Positions 1 to 10,764 of a stretch of DNA of 45,671 bases are shown here, in pieces (the stretch's first letter is position 1; each line of letters begins with the position of its first letter). This DNA is from Streptomyces sp. NRRL S-340 (GTDB taxonomy: Bacteria > Actinomycetota > Actinomycetes > Streptomycetales > Streptomycetaceae). The stretch is taken from the NCBI RefSeq assembly GCF_000720185.1, contig NZ_JOIY01000061.1, positions 1 to 45,671 of the forward strand, given 5' to 3'. A program made the position numbers and the translations under genes. The notes under the pieces were generated by a model. It was given only the letters and a program-made list of their open reading frames with translations. It searched no databases and was not told the origin of the DNA.

Positions 1-735
1 CTCCCCGTCTCCCCCGCCCCCCTCCCCGTCTCCCTTCCTGCGACCGGAACCGGAACGAGGAACGCGCTCGGCCTCGAGGGCGGAGCCGGCCCCGCTCCCG
101 GCGTCGACCCGGAAGCCGCCACCGGTCTCGACCCCGACCCCAGGCCCACCCCGGCCCGCGGCTTCGACGCCGTGGCCGAGGCCGTGCTGGGCGACGATCC
201 GCGGACCCTGGCGGGCGAAGGCGGCGCGGTCCTGCTCGCCGAGCCCCTCGCCCAGGTCAACGAGGCCGTGCGGGCAGGGCGCATCGAGGAGGCGGCGGCC
301 CTGGCGGAACGTACCGTCACGGAGGCGTCCGGCACGCTCGGCGCGGCCCACCCCGAGGTGCTGCGGGTGCGCGAACTGTCGGCGTACATCGCCTACCTGG
401 CCGGCGAACCGCTGCGTGCCTTCGCCCTCTCGCTCGACCTGGCACGCGTCCACCTCGCGGCGGACGACGCCGAGGGTGCCTACGGCGACGTGCGCAGCGC
501 GGCCACCGCCTGGCGGGCGGTCCGCGACCCCGAGGAGGGCCTGCGCCTCGGCCAGGAGCTGATCGCCCTGTGGAGCGAACTGGCCGCCGGCGACGGCCCG
601 GCCGCCGATGACATCGAGGAACTGGAGTCCGCCCGCGCCCGTATGGACCGCCTCACCGAACGGGCGGAACGCTCCGGAGGAGCCGAACGGGCGAAGCAGG
701 ACGGACGAGCCGGACAGACGGAACGGGAGCGGTAG
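1..735 (+). CDS. C-terminal part of a hypothetical protein (5' end outside window)
   Basis: The frame is open from the first base of the window, so the gene begins upstream. An internal GTG at 172 is possible as a start but nothing supports it. The first ~55 residues are Pro/Gly/Ala-rich and look like a linker. About residues 70-190 are amphipathic helices rich in Ala, Leu and Glu (for example LAQVNEAVRAGRIEEAAALA), the pattern of tetratricopeptide-like helical repeats. The C-terminal ~25 residues are charged and Arg-rich. I do not recognise the protein. A TPR-type scaffold is an inference from helix pattern only. Confidence 0.6.
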   Translation, partial: LPVSPAPLPVSLPATGTGTRNALGLEGGAGPAPGVDPEAATGLDPDPRPTPARGFDAVAEAVLGDDPRTLAGEGGAVLLAEPLAQVNEAVRAGRIEEAAALAERTVTEASGTLGAAHPEVLRVRELSAYIAYLAGEPLRAFALSLDLARVHLAADDAEGAYGDVRSAATAWRAVRDPEEGLRLGQELIALWSELAAGDGPAADDIEELESARARMDRLTERAERSGGAERAKQDGRAGQTERER

Positions 736-833
736 GCCGGCCGCCCGGGAGAGGGCCGCGGGCAGGAGGCGTAATCCGACCCGGCCGGCACACCCACGGG
801 CCGGTGACGAGCCCCGGGCCCGTCGGCGGGACC

Positions 834-1319
834 TCAGTGCACGCAGAACTCGTTGCCCTCCGGGTCCGCCATCACGACCCACTGCCCGGCGGGCTCCCGC
901 ACCTCCCGCAGCACACTCGCTCCGAGTGCCTTCAGCCGCTCCACCTCGTCCGCCCGCCGGCCCTCGCCGGGGTGCAGGTCGAGGTGGAGGCGGTTCTTGC
1001 CGGCCTTCGTCCCGGGCACCCGCTGGAAGAGCAGCCGGCGCCCCAGCCCGGTACCGCGCTCGGGGTCGTAGGGGTCGTCCGGGTGGCGTACGGCGATCAG
1101 GTCCCGGAAGGCGGGGCGGCCGTGGTGCTCGACGGTGGCCGCGCCCGGCAGCGCGCCGGCTTCCAGCAGCCGTTCGACGAAGGCGCTGTTGTCCTCCGGT
1201 TCGTAGTGCAGCGCACCCGCCCAGAAGTCGGCCTGCGCGTGCGGGTCGGTGGCGTCGACGACGAGTTTCCAGTGCACCGGCGCGGGTGTGCGTGCCGCGG
1301 ACGTCTCTGTCTCGGTCAT
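834..1319 (-). CDS. VOC-fold (glyoxalase-like) protein
   Basis: 161 residues, the usual length of a single-chain VOC protein with two beta-alpha-beta-beta-beta modules. Visible hallmarks are the opening HWKLVVDATDPHAQADFWAGAL (shortened here to HWKLVVDATDPHAQADFWAG), the central RLHLDLHPGE strand and the closing VMADPEGNEFCVH, typical of the family often named glyoxalase-like domain protein. The His/Glu positions on these strands would bind a metal. The ATG at 1319 is chosen because upstream sequence reads as low-complexity. Substrate is unknown; the family includes dioxygenases, lyases and drug-binding proteins. It is separate from its neighbours by spacing. Confidence 0.85.
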   Translation of the reverse strand: MTETETSAARTPAPVHWKLVVDATDPHAQADFWAGALHYEPEDNSAFVERLLEAGALPGAATVEHHGRPAFRDLIAVRHPDDPYDPERGTGLGRRLLFQRVPGTKAGKNRLHLDLHPGEGRRADEVERLKALGASVLREVREPAGQWVVMADPEGNEFCVH

Positions 1320-1427
1320 GTGACCACTCTGCCCGCGACCGCCGGCCGCGGCCGGTTCGGCGGACATCGCGTCCCGCGCCCCGCGCCCTCGCCGTCACCG
1401 GGGACGACGGGCAGCGCGTCCGGCCGC

Positions 1428-2423
1428 CTACGCCTCCACCGCGGGAGCGGAGTCGGAAGAGGAAGGCGAGGAGACGCGGGGGCCGGGGGCGGGCCGGGGG
1501 GCCGCCGCGCCGAGACGGGCCCGCGCCCGGGCGGCCCGGCGTGCCGAGCGCAGCCCGTCCCAGGTCAGCAGGGACAGCGCCAGCCACACCAGGGCGAACC
1601 CGGCCCACCGCTCGGCCGGCATGGACTCGTGGAAGTAGACGACGCCGAGCAGGAACTGGAAGACCGGCGCGAGGTACTGGAGCAGGCCGAGGGTGGACAG
1701 CGGCACGCGGATCGCCGCGGCGCCGAAGCAGACCAGCGGCAGCGCGGTGACGAGGCCGGTGGACGCGAGCAGCGCGGCATGTCCGGCGCCCCCGCTCGTG
1801 AAGGTCGCCTCGCCGTGTGCGCCCAGCCACAGCAGATAGGCGAGCGCGGGCAGGAACTGCACCGCGGTCTCGGCGGCCAGCGACTCGACGCCGCCGAGGT
1901 CGACCTTCTTCTTGACCAGGCCGTACGTGGCGAAGGAGAAGGCGAGGCAGAGGGAGATCCACGGCGGCCGGCCGTAGCCGAGGGTGAGCACGAGCACGGA
2001 GGCGGCGCCGGTGCAGACCGCGGCCCACTGCACGGGCCGCAGCCGTTCCTTGAGGATCAGCACGCCCATCGCGATGGTGACCAGCGGGTTGATGAAGTAG
2101 CCGAGGGAGGCCTCGACGACGTGCCCGCTGTTCACCGCCCAGATGTAGACGCCCCAGTTGACGGTGATCACCGCGGCGGCGACCACGATCAGCGCGAGCC
2201 TGCGCGGTTGCCGCAGCAGTTCCCCGGCCCAGGCCCAGCGCCGTACGACGAGGAGCGCGACCACGACGAACGCCAGGGACCACACCATCCGGTGGGCGAG
2301 GATCTCCGCCGCGCCGGCGGGTTTGAGCAGCGGCCAGAAGAGGGGCACGAGCCCCCACATCCCGTAGGCCGCGAAGCCGTTCAGCAGTCCCGTGCGCCCT
2401 TCGCCGTCCGACTTCTCGGTCAC
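1428..2423 (-). CDS. rarD: RarD-type EamA family transporter
   Basis: 331 residues with about ten hydrophobic segments, the EamA/DMT permease plan of two five-helix repeats. The N-terminal NGFAAYGMWGLVPLFWPLL and the AEILAHRMVWSL stretch are characteristic of the RarD branch. GTG at 2423 is preceded by a strong GGGGAGGG ribosome site, which decides the start over upstream in-frame codons. The last ~45 residues are an Arg/Ala/Pro-rich cytoplasmic tail, common in Streptomyces versions. It acts in the inner membrane as a small-molecule exporter; the substrate is not known (RarD in other bacteria is linked to chloramphenicol sensitivity by name only). Confidence 0.88.
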   Translation of the reverse strand: MTEKSDGEGRTGLLNGFAAYGMWGLVPLFWPLLKPAGAAEILAHRMVWSLAFVVVALLVVRRWAWAGELLRQPRRLALIVVAAAVITVNWGVYIWAVNSGHVVEASLGYFINPLVTIAMGVLILKERLRPVQWAAVCTGAASVLVLTLGYGRPPWISLCLAFSFATYGLVKKKVDLGGVESLAAETAVQFLPALAYLLWLGAHGEATFTSGGAGHAALLASTGLVTALPLVCFGAAAIRVPLSTLGLLQYLAPVFQFLLGVVYFHESMPAERWAGFALVWLALSLLTWDGLRSARRAARARARLGAAAPRPAPGPRVSSPSSSDSAPAVEA

Positions 2424-2596
2424 GGGCCCTCCCCTCGTGGTGTGCCGGGCCGCGCCCTGGCGCGGCAAGCAAGAAGGTAGCGCCGGGCACGGTCGCCTGT
2501 CATGCACGTATCGCCATACGGTCATGACAGGTGGGACGGGCGAACGGTGCCCGGGCCGCTTCACCCGGACAGGGAGAGCCGCGGAGCTTTGGGGCC

Positions 2597-3451
2597 TCAG
2601 CCCTTGAGGGCGGCGCTGATCGCCTCGGCCAGCGGGGTGGCCGGGCGGCCGGTCAGGCGGGAGAGGTCACCGCTGTCGACCACCAGTTCGCCCTTCTCGA
2701 TGGAGGCGTCGACGCCGGCGAGGATGGCGGCGACCGGCTCCGGCAGTCCCGCGCCGGACAGGATGCCCTGGTAGTCCGCCACGGAGACCTGCCGGTACGT
2801 GATCTCCTGGCCGGTCTGCCGGCTCAGTTCGGCGGCGAAGTCGGCGAAGCCCCAGGCCTCGTCGCCGCCCAGCTCGTACGTCCGGTTCTCGTGGCCCTCG
2901 CCGGTGAGCACCGCGACGGCGGCCGCGGCGTAGTCCGCGCGTGCGGCGGAGGAGATCCGGCCGGCGCCCGCCGCCTGCACGACGGCCCGGTGCTCCAGGA
3001 CGGGGGTGAGGTTCTCGGTGTAGTTCTCGTGGTACCAGCCGTTGCGCAGCAGGACGTACGGCAGACCGGAGGCCAGCAGGGCCTCCTCGGTGCCGCGGTG
3101 GTCGTCGGCGAGGGCGGCCTTCAGGGTGCCGGGCGCGCTGGTGTAGGCGAGCAGGGCGGCACCGGCGGCCTTGGCGGCGTCGATGACGACCCGGTGCTGC
3201 TGGACGCGGCCCTTGTCGAACTCGTTGCCGGAGACGAGCAGCACCTTGTCGCCCGCCGCGAACAGGCCGTCGAAGCTCTCGGGCGCGTTGTAGTCCGCGA
3301 CCGCGATCCGCACGCCGCGCCCGGCGAGGCCGGCGGCCTTCTCGGGGGTGCGGACGACCGCGGTGATCCGGTCGGCGGGGACCTTCTCCAGCAGTTGCTC
3401 CACGACGAGGCGGCCGAGGTGTCCGGTGGCTCCGGTGACGACGATGCTCAT
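2597..3451 (-). CDS. NmrA-like NAD(P)-binding oxidoreductase (atypical SDR, QorB type)
   Basis: 284 residues, full length for the family. The N-terminal GATGHLG (about residues 7-13) is the dinucleotide-binding loop; the remainder (RVQQHRVVIDAAKAAG, YVLLRNGWYHENY) fits the NmrA/QorB subgroup, which reduces quinones or acts as a redox sensor. It is transcribed divergently from an HxlR regulator with 90 bp between the two starts. HxlR proteins commonly control a divergent oxidoreductase in response to electrophiles or quinones, so this is likely a detoxification pair. The exact substrate is inference. Confidence 0.87.
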   Translation of the reverse strand: MSIVVTGATGHLGRLVVEQLLEKVPADRITAVVRTPEKAAGLAGRGVRIAVADYNAPESFDGLFAAGDKVLLVSGNEFDKGRVQQHRVVIDAAKAAGAALLAYTSAPGTLKAALADDHRGTEEALLASGLPYVLLRNGWYHENYTENLTPVLEHRAVVQAAGAGRISSAARADYAAAAVAVLTGEGHENRTYELGGDEAWGFADFAAELSRQTGQEITYRQVSVADYQGILSGAGLPEPVAAILAGVDASIEKGELVVDSGDLSRLTGRPATPLAEAISAALKG

Positions 3452-3512
3452 GAGGGGTCTCCTTGTGGGGTGATGTCTGGCACTAACCCTAGGAGAAGCG
3501 CTAACTCATCGA

Positions 3513-3538
3513 AAGTACCCACTTTGAAGTAAGGTACC
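3513..3538. promoter_or_regulatory. candidate HxlR operator in the divergent promoter
   Basis: GTACC (3515-3519) and GGTAC (3533-3537) are symmetric outer arms around ACTTTGAAGT (3521-3530), itself an interrupted palindrome. The site lies just upstream of the regulator start at 3542 in an unusually AT-rich stretch, where an autoregulatory HxlR dimer would bind. GTAC-type half-sites are typical for this regulator family. No binding data. Confidence 0.5.
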
Positions 3539-3541
3539 AAC

Positions 3542-3997
3542 ATGGCAGTAAGTGTGAGGGGTGGCGGTACGGCGGCCGAGGCCGGGACCAGGGCGGAGGC
3601 CGGGGCGGGCGCGGGGCAGGACGCGGCGATGTGCCCGTACCGGCTGGTCCTGGAGCACGTCACCAGCCGCTGGGGTGTGCTGGTCCTGATCGAGCTGCTG
3701 GAACGGTCCTACCGGTTCGCCGAGTTGCGGCGAGCCGTCGGCCGGGTGAGCGAGAAGGGGGTCAGCGAGAAGATGCTGGCCCAGACACTCCAGACGCTGG
3801 AGCGCGACGGGCTGGTCCACCGCGACGCCAAGCCCGTCATCCCGCCGCGCGTCGACTACTCGCTCACCGGCCTGGGCCGCGAGGCCGCCGAGCAGGTGCG
3901 GGCGCTCGCCGAGTGGACCCGGCAGCGCATGGCGGACGTGGAACAGGCCCGGCAGGCCTACGACGAGGCCCGGGCGCCGGGCGCCCGGGCCTCGTGA
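3542..3997 (+). CDS. HxlR-family winged-helix transcriptional regulator
   Basis: 151 residues. After an Ala/Gly-rich leader of ~28 residues, the HxlR core runs from MCPYRLVLEHVTSRWGVLVL to the wing DGLVHRDAKPVIPPRVDYSLTG (shown here as PPRVDYSLTGLGREA), with the family-typical single Cys next to the N-terminal helix (CPYR). That Cys is used by several HxlR proteins for thiol-based sensing of quinones or aldehydes. ATG at 3542 is taken; an internal ATG at about residue 30 would give a more standard length and is a real alternative. It presumably represses itself and the divergent oxidoreductase gene. Confidence 0.9.
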   Translation: MAVSVRGGGTAAEAGTRAEAGAGAGQDAAMCPYRLVLEHVTSRWGVLVLIELLERSYRFAELRRAVGRVSEKGVSEKMLAQTLQTLERDGLVHRDAKPVIPPRVDYSLTGLGREAAEQVRALAEWTRQRMADVEQARQAYDEARAPGARAS

Positions 3998-4012
3998 GCA
4001 CGACCGCCGGTC

Positions 4013-5084
<1,072 letters not shown>

Positions 5085-5092
<8 letters not shown>

Positions 5093-7013
5093 CGATGGCC
5101 TCCTTGAGCGCCGTGGCGAGCTGTTCGGCTTTGAAGGGCATGCCGTTGACCTGGTTGTAGGAGTGGGCGTCCACCAGGTATTTCGCGCGGATCAGGGTGG
5201 CGAGCTGGCCGAGGTTCATCTCCGGGACCACGACCTTGTCGTACGTCTTCAGGAGTGCGGCGAGGTTCTTCGGGAAGGGGTTGAGGTGGCGCAGGTGGGC
5301 CTGTGCCACCGGCACGCCCTCGGCGCGCAGCCGGCGCACCGCGGCGGTGATCGGCCCGTAGGTGGATCCCCAGCCCAGGACGAGGGTGCTCGCGCCGTCG
5401 GGGTCGTCGGCCTCGACGTCGGGAACGGTGATGCTGTCGATCTTGGCCTGGCGCGTGCGGACCATGAAGTCGTGGTTGGCCGGGTCGTAGGAGATGTTCC
5501 CGGTGCCGTCCTGTTTCTCGATGCCGCCGATGCGGTGCTCCAGGCCCGGCGTGCCCGGCACCGCCCAGGGGCGGGCCAGGGTGTGCGGGTCCCGCTTGTA
5601 GGGCCAGAACACCTCGCTGCCGTCGGCCAGGGTGTGGTTGGGGCCCTTCGCGAACGCCACCTTCAGGTCGGGCAGTTCCGTCAGTTCCGGGACCCGCCAC
5701 GGCTCGGAGCCGTTGGCCAGGTAGCCGTCGGAGAGCAGGAACACCGGGGTGCGGTGGGTCAGCGCGATCCGGGCCGCCTCCAGCGCCGCCCCGAAGCAGT
5801 CCGCCGCCGTGCGCGGGGCCACCACCGGGACCGGTGCCTCACCGTTGCGGCCGTACATCGCCTGCAGCAGGTCCGCCTGCTCCGTCTTGGTCGGCAGGCC
5901 CGTGGAGGGGCCGCCGCGCTGGATGTCCACCACCACCAGCGGCAGCTCCAGCGACACCGCGAGACCGATCGTCTCGCTCTTGAGGGCCACGCCCGGCCCC
6001 GACGTCGTCGTCACCGCGAGCGCGCCACCGAACGCCGCGCCCAGCGCCGCGCCGATCCCCGCGATCTCGTCCTCCGCCTGGAACGTGCGCACCCCGAAAT
6101 TCTTGTGCTTCGACAATTCGTGCAGGATGTCGGAGGCCGGCGTGATCGGGTACGAACCGAGGAACAGCGGCAGATCCGCCTGCCGGGCCGCCGCGATCAG
6201 CCCGTACGCCAGCGCGAGATTCCCCGAGATGTTCCGGTACACACCCGGCGGGAACGCCGAGACGGCCGGCGCCACCTCGTAGGAGACCGCGAAATCCTCC
6301 GTCGTCTCCCCGAAATTCCAGCCCGCCCGGAACGCCGCGATGTTCGCCGCCGCGATCTGCCCGTTCCGCGCGAACTTCGCCCGGAGGAACTTCTCCGTCC
6401 CCTCCGTCGGCCGGTGGTACATCCACGACAGAAGTCCCAGCGCGAACATGTTCTTGCTGCGCTCGGCCTCCTTGCGCGACAACGAGAAGTCCGCCAGCGC
6501 CTGCACCGTCAGCGTCGTCAGCGGCACCGGGTGCACGCTGTAGCCGTCCAGCGACCCGTCCTCCAGCGGCGAGACCGCGTACCCGACCTTCTGCAACGCC
6601 CGCTTCGTGAACTCGTCCGTGTTCACGATGATCTCCGCGCCCCGCGACAGATCCCCCAGGTTCGCCTTCAACGCGGCCGGGTTCATCGCGACCAGCACGT
6701 CCGGAGCGTCCCCCGGCGTCAGGATGTCATGGTCGGCGAAATGCAGCTGGAACGACGACACACCCGGCAGCGTCCCTGCCGGCGCCCGGATCTCCGCCGG
6801 GAAGTTCGGCAGCGTCGACAGATCGTTCCCGAACGAGGCCGTCTCCGAGGTGAACCGGTCCCCGGTGAGCTGCATGCCGTCACCCGAGTCACCCGCGAAA
6901 CGGATGATCACCCGGTCCAGACGGCGGACGTCCTTCGCTCCGGCCGCCCTGCGCTGCTCTCCGACGACGGCTCCGTCGGCCTGTTCCGCTGGACTGCTGA
7001 CCTGGCTGGTCAC
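5085..7013 (-). CDS. korA: 2-oxoacid:acceptor oxidoreductase, alpha subunit (gamma-alpha fusion)
   Basis: 642 residues, the size of the fused gamma-alpha type found in actinobacteria. An N-terminal gamma domain (about 30-210; VIIRFAGDSGDGMQLTG) precedes the pyrimidine-binding domain (about 220-460; YPITPASDILHELS, FQAEDEIAGIGAALGAAFGG, TTTSGPGVALKSE). The YPITP motif is the 2-oxoacid recognition signature. Upstream 7014-7276 separates it from the convergent-side two-component genes. It forms the heterodimer with KorB. Substrate is most likely 2-oxoglutarate as in the mycobacterial KorAB; this is family inference. Confidence 0.93.
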
Positions 7014-7276
7014 TGAACTGGACCTCCTTCGAGGCGGCTGTGTGGGACCGGCCTCCCGAAGACCCTGCGAAGACCTTCCCGGTTTCCAACCCTACGACCG
7101 TCAGGGATGCCCTCCCGGTGCCGATCGCATGCTGGACGCACCCGTGAGACGGTCCGATGCCCTGCTCTTTCACGCCGTTCCGGCTCCTTCGGCCTCCTTC
7201 CGGACGGTGCGCGGCGGTAGCCCGTCCGGCGTACTCGCGGCCGGATCGGGGCCCGTACCGCCCCAGTGTCGGCCGG

Positions 7277-7948
7277 TCAGGAGTTCAAATAGGTGAGGAC
7301 CGCCAGAACACGCCGGTGATCCCCGTCACTCGGTGACAGGCCGAGCTTGAGGAAGATGTTGCTGACGTGCTTCTCCACCGCGCCGTCGCTCACCACCAGC
7401 TGCCGCGCGATCGCCGAGTTGGTGCGCCCCTCGGCCATCAGCCCCAGCACCTCGCGCTCCCGCGGGGTGAGCCCCGCGAGCACATCCTGCTTGCGGCTGC
7501 GCCCGAGCAGCTGGGCGACCACCTCCGGGTCCAGGGCCGTACCGCCCTGGGCCACCCGCACCACCGCGTCCACGAACTCCCGTACCTCGGCCACCCGGTC
7601 CTTGAGGAGGTAGCCGACCCCGCGGCTGGAGCCCGCCAGCAACTCGGTGGCGTACCGCTCCTCGACGTACTGCGACAGCACGAGCACACCGAGCCCCGGG
7701 TGCGCCTTGCGCAGCCGCACCGCGGCGCGCACGCCCTCGTCGGTGTGGGTCGGCGGCATCCGCACGTCGGCCACCACCACGTCGGGCAGCTCCCCCTCGT
7801 CGTACAGCTCGGTGATCGTCTTGACCAGGGCCTCGGCATCACCGACGCCGGCCACGACCTCGTGCCCGCGGTCGGTCAGCAGCCGGGTCAGGCCCTCCCT
7901 GAGCAGCACTGAATCCTCGGCGATGACCACCCGCACCTTGTCCTCCAC
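7277..7948 (-). CDS. NarL/LuxR-type two-component response regulator
   Basis: 223 residues. Receiver domain with the acidic pocket (ED at 11-12), phospho-acceptor Asp61 (VVVADVRMPP) and the conserved Lys in YLLKDR. A C-terminal LuxR helix-turn-helix reads LTPREREVLGLMAEGRTNSA followed by the EKHVSNIFLKLGL recognition helix. GTG at 7948 has GAGG eight bases upstream; a second GTG four codons later is possible. The two kinases on the same strand just upstream are its obvious partners. Note that as sequenced the frame of the damaged upstream kinase runs without a stop into this gene, giving a continuous ~741-codon frame from 9502. Confidence 0.92.
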   Translation of the reverse strand: MEDKVRVVIAEDSVLLREGLTRLLTDRGHEVVAGVGDAEALVKTITELYDEGELPDVVVADVRMPPTHTDEGVRAAVRLRKAHPGLGVLVLSQYVEERYATELLAGSSRGVGYLLKDRVAEVREFVDAVVRVAQGGTALDPEVVAQLLGRSRKQDVLAGLTPREREVLGLMAEGRTNSAIARQLVVSDGAVEKHVSNIFLKLGLSPSDGDHRRVLAVLTYLNS

Positions 7949-8202
7949 GATCCTCGGCCCCCCACAGCCTTCTTCCCGGCGGCCCGCGCGGCCCGTCCGG
8001 CGTCTGCAGCGAGGTCCAGCATTCCAGCATCCGGACCCCGCCGCGCCCGCGCCCGGGGGAAAGAGGGGGAGAGCGCTGTGTTCCTCCGGGGTTCTGGCCG
8101 GTTTCCTGCGGTGCCCGGCCGGTCCGGGACACGCGGCGCGGCCTGCCGTCCGCGCCCCTCGGGGTGCGCGGACGGCAGGCCGCCGTCGCCGTGCCCGCCG
8201 GT

Positions 8203-9502
8203 TCAGCGCCGCCAGGGCAGCTCCGCCGTCACCCGCGTGGGGCCACCGGCCGGCGAGTCGACGACGAGGATCCCGTCCACCGCGTCCAGCCGCTCGGCCA
8301 GCCCGGCCAGGCCCGATCCCGAGGACGTGCTCGCGCCGCCCACTCCGTCGTCCATGACCTGAAGCAGCAGCCGGTCCTCGGACCGCCACACGTCCACCGA
8401 GGCGGACCTCGCCCCGCTGTGCTTGCTGATGTTCTGCAGCAGCTCGGAGACGGTGAAGTAGGCGATGCCCTCGATGGTCGGTCAGGACGGCGGGGTGGAT
8501 GCCGCGGGCCAGGTCGCGCAACTCCTGCAGCGCCGTCTTCACCTCGCCGTGCGCCTCGTCCACCATCCGCGCCGCCGCCCGCGGGTCCTCGGTCAGCTTC
8601 TCCTTCGCCAGCCCCAGGTCCATGGCGAGGGCCACCAGCCGGGCCTGTGCCCCGTCGTGCAGGTCCCGCTCGATGCGCCGCAGGTCGGCGGCGGCCGTGT
8701 CGACGACGACCCCCCGGTCGGACTCCAGCTCCACCACGCGCGCCGACAGCCGCGACGGGCCGAGCAGCCCGTGCACCAGCACCCGGTCGACCGTGGTCAG
8801 CGCCCGCACGATCCACGGCGTGGCCAGCGTGATCAGCAGGCCCACCAGGGCGGTCACCGTGATCTCGAACGGGTTGTCGAGGTAGATCCGGTGGTGGTCG
8901 TCGCCGTACAGCTGGATGCCGCCCTGACCGGTCCACATCGGGAAGACCCAGAACCACACGGGGTACGTCAGCAGCGACCAGCCGAGGGGCCAGAGCACGG
9001 TCGCCACCACGAACGAGAACACCGCCCAGGGGAACTGCAGCATGGCGTAGAGCAGCGCCCGCCAGGAGCCGCCGCTCTTCAGCACGGCCCCGGTCCAGGC
9101 CAGCGGGCCGTGGCCCTTCATCCGCAGCGGCTCCGGTTCGGCCACGTCCAGGCCGAGCAGCCCGCGCGCCCGCACCCGCTCCAGCACGCCGAGGCCGCGG
9201 CAGCCCGCCAGCGCCCCCGCCAGCACCGGGATGCCCAGGAACGTCACCAGCAGGCCGGCGCCCAGCGACACCATCGTGACGGCGTACGTGAAGAGCAGGA
9301 CGCCGATCGGCAGGCTCAGCAGCACGTACGCCAGCTCCCGCCAGCTGCGTGCCTCGACCGGGGCCCGCAGCGCGGCGGGCAGCCGGTGCCGCGGCCGGCC
9401 GGTGCCGCCGTCGCGGAACCCGGCCCCGTCACCGTCGTGGAACCCGCCCCCGCTGTAGGGCGCGTACCCCTGTCCGTACTGCGATCCGTACTGGGTGGCC
9501 AT
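8203..9502 (-). pseudogene. Sensor histidine kinase (HisKA_3 type), internally deleted and frameshifted
   Basis: From ATG at 9502: Gly/Tyr-rich leader, about four membrane segments, then the dimerisation/phospho-His helix with LRRIERDLHDGAQARLVALA, and ARGIHPAVLTD. At about 8477 the expected next ~35-45 residues of the kinase are missing and the frame changes. The correct ATPase end (IEGIAYFTVSELLQNISKHS, DVWRSEDRLLLQVMDDGVGG, GLAGLAERLD) resumes in another frame to the stop at 8203. The break coincides with the edge of a 99-bp perfect repeat shared with the next kinase. Either a genuine inactivating deletion or an assembly/sequencing error; other parts of the gene look under selection. Confidence 0.8.
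8379..8477. repeat. 99-bp perfect repeat, copy 1 (in first kinase)
   Basis: Identical to 9880-9978. It encodes the N-box region of the GHKL ATPase domain. Its right edge is exactly the deletion junction in this kinase. A perfect match of this length between paralogues that differ elsewhere points to gene conversion or an assembly fault. Confidence 0.9.
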
Positions 9503-9658
9503 GGGCGTCGTCCCGTTCCCCTCGTCCGCCGCCTCGTGCGCGGCTTCGTGTGCGCTCTTTGTGCTGCTCGTCGCGGTCGTCCCGCCGTGACTCAAGACTG
9601 CTGGAGCGCGGGCCCCGGGGCCATGGAGCACGTCGGCGTCTCGGCCCGGGGGTTTTCC

Positions 9659-10764
9659 CTACCTCCTGGCGCCCGGCGCCTTCCCGGTGGCGGAGCCGGC
9701 CGTACGGTCGCGCCAGGGCAGTTCCGCCGTGACCGTCGTCGGGCCGCCCTGCGGGGAGTCGACGACGAACAGACCGTCCACGGCGTTCAGCCGCTCCGCC
9801 AGCCCCCGCATGCCGGTGCCGCCCTCCAGCGACGCGCCGCCGCGGCCGTCGTCCCGCACCTGGATCAGCAGCCGGTCCCCGGACCGCCACACGTCCACCG
9901 AGGCGGACCTCGCCCCGCTGTGCTTGCTGATGTTCTGCAGCAGCTCGGAGACGGTGAAGTAGGCGATGCCCTCGATGGCTGCAGCGCGAGCTTCACCTCG
10001 CCGTGCGCCTCCGCGACCATCTCGGCCGCCGCGTCCGGGTCCTCCAGCAGCTTCTCCTTGGCCAGACCGAGCCCCATCGCCAGGTTCACCAGCCGGGCCT
10101 GTGCCCCGTCGTGCAGGTCCCGCTCGATGCGCCGCAGGTCGGCGGCGGCCGTGTCCACCACGACCCCCCGGTCGGACTCCAGCTCCGCGATCCGCCGCTC
10201 CAGCTCGTCGGAGGGCGACAGCAGGCCGCGCACCAGCGCCCGGTCCACGTTGGTCAGCCCGCGCGCGATGAACGGCAGCACCGGCCACAGCACGAACAGC
10301 GAGGTCACCGTCACGGCGAAGGTGAGCACACCCCACGGCAGCCGGATGAACTCGTACAGGGCGGCCCGCCAGCCCACCGGGTCCTTCAGCATCAGCCAGA
10401 ACCGGTTGAGCCACCCCGTCGTGCGGCCCAGCGGCAGCGGGCTCGGCTCGTCGATGCGCACCCCGAGCAGGGCCCGGGCCCGCTTCCGCTCCAGCCGGCC
10501 CAGCAGGCGCGCCCCCACCAGCCCGGACGCCAGCAGCGGGAGGCCCACCACGGTGATCGTGAGGGCGGTGCCGGTGACCAGGACGGTCACCACGTAGACG
10601 AAACCGACCAGCGACACGGGGAGGTTCAGCAGGAGATGAGTGATCTCCTTCCACGTGGGCAGGCCGAAGGCGAAGCGGACGGGCGGCAGGCGGTCGCGGT
10701 CCGTACGGTCCGTGTCCCCGGTGCCGGACGCCGCCGGACCGGCGGAGGAGAGAGGTGCGGTCAT
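9659..10764 (-). pseudogene. Second sensor histidine kinase, internally deleted and frameshifted
   Basis: From ATG at 10764: Pro/Ala leader, four membrane segments, then LRRIERDLHDGAQARLVNLA (phospho-acceptor His in RDLHDG) and AHGEVKLALQ. At about 9978 the sequence jumps directly to IEGIAYFTVSELLQNISKHS in a different frame, losing the ELRDLARGIHPAVLTD block present in the neighbouring kinase and roughly 40 more residues. The ATPase domain then ends normally (RSGDRLLIQVRDDGRGG) at 9659. It is a close paralogue of the kinase at 8203-9502 and belongs to the same regulator cluster. If the deletion is real, neither kinase can be active as read. Confidence 0.8.
9880..9978. repeat. 99-bp perfect repeat, copy 2 (in second kinase)
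   Basis: Identical to 8379-8477. The right edge is again exactly the deletion junction of the kinase that contains it. Confidence 0.9.

Noticed and set aside
7277..9502. Natural hybrid kinase-response regulator of ~741 residues
   Set aside because: The middle ~200 residues are an out-of-frame reading of the real kinase ATPase domain and an intergenic stretch; the open frame follows from few stops at high GC.
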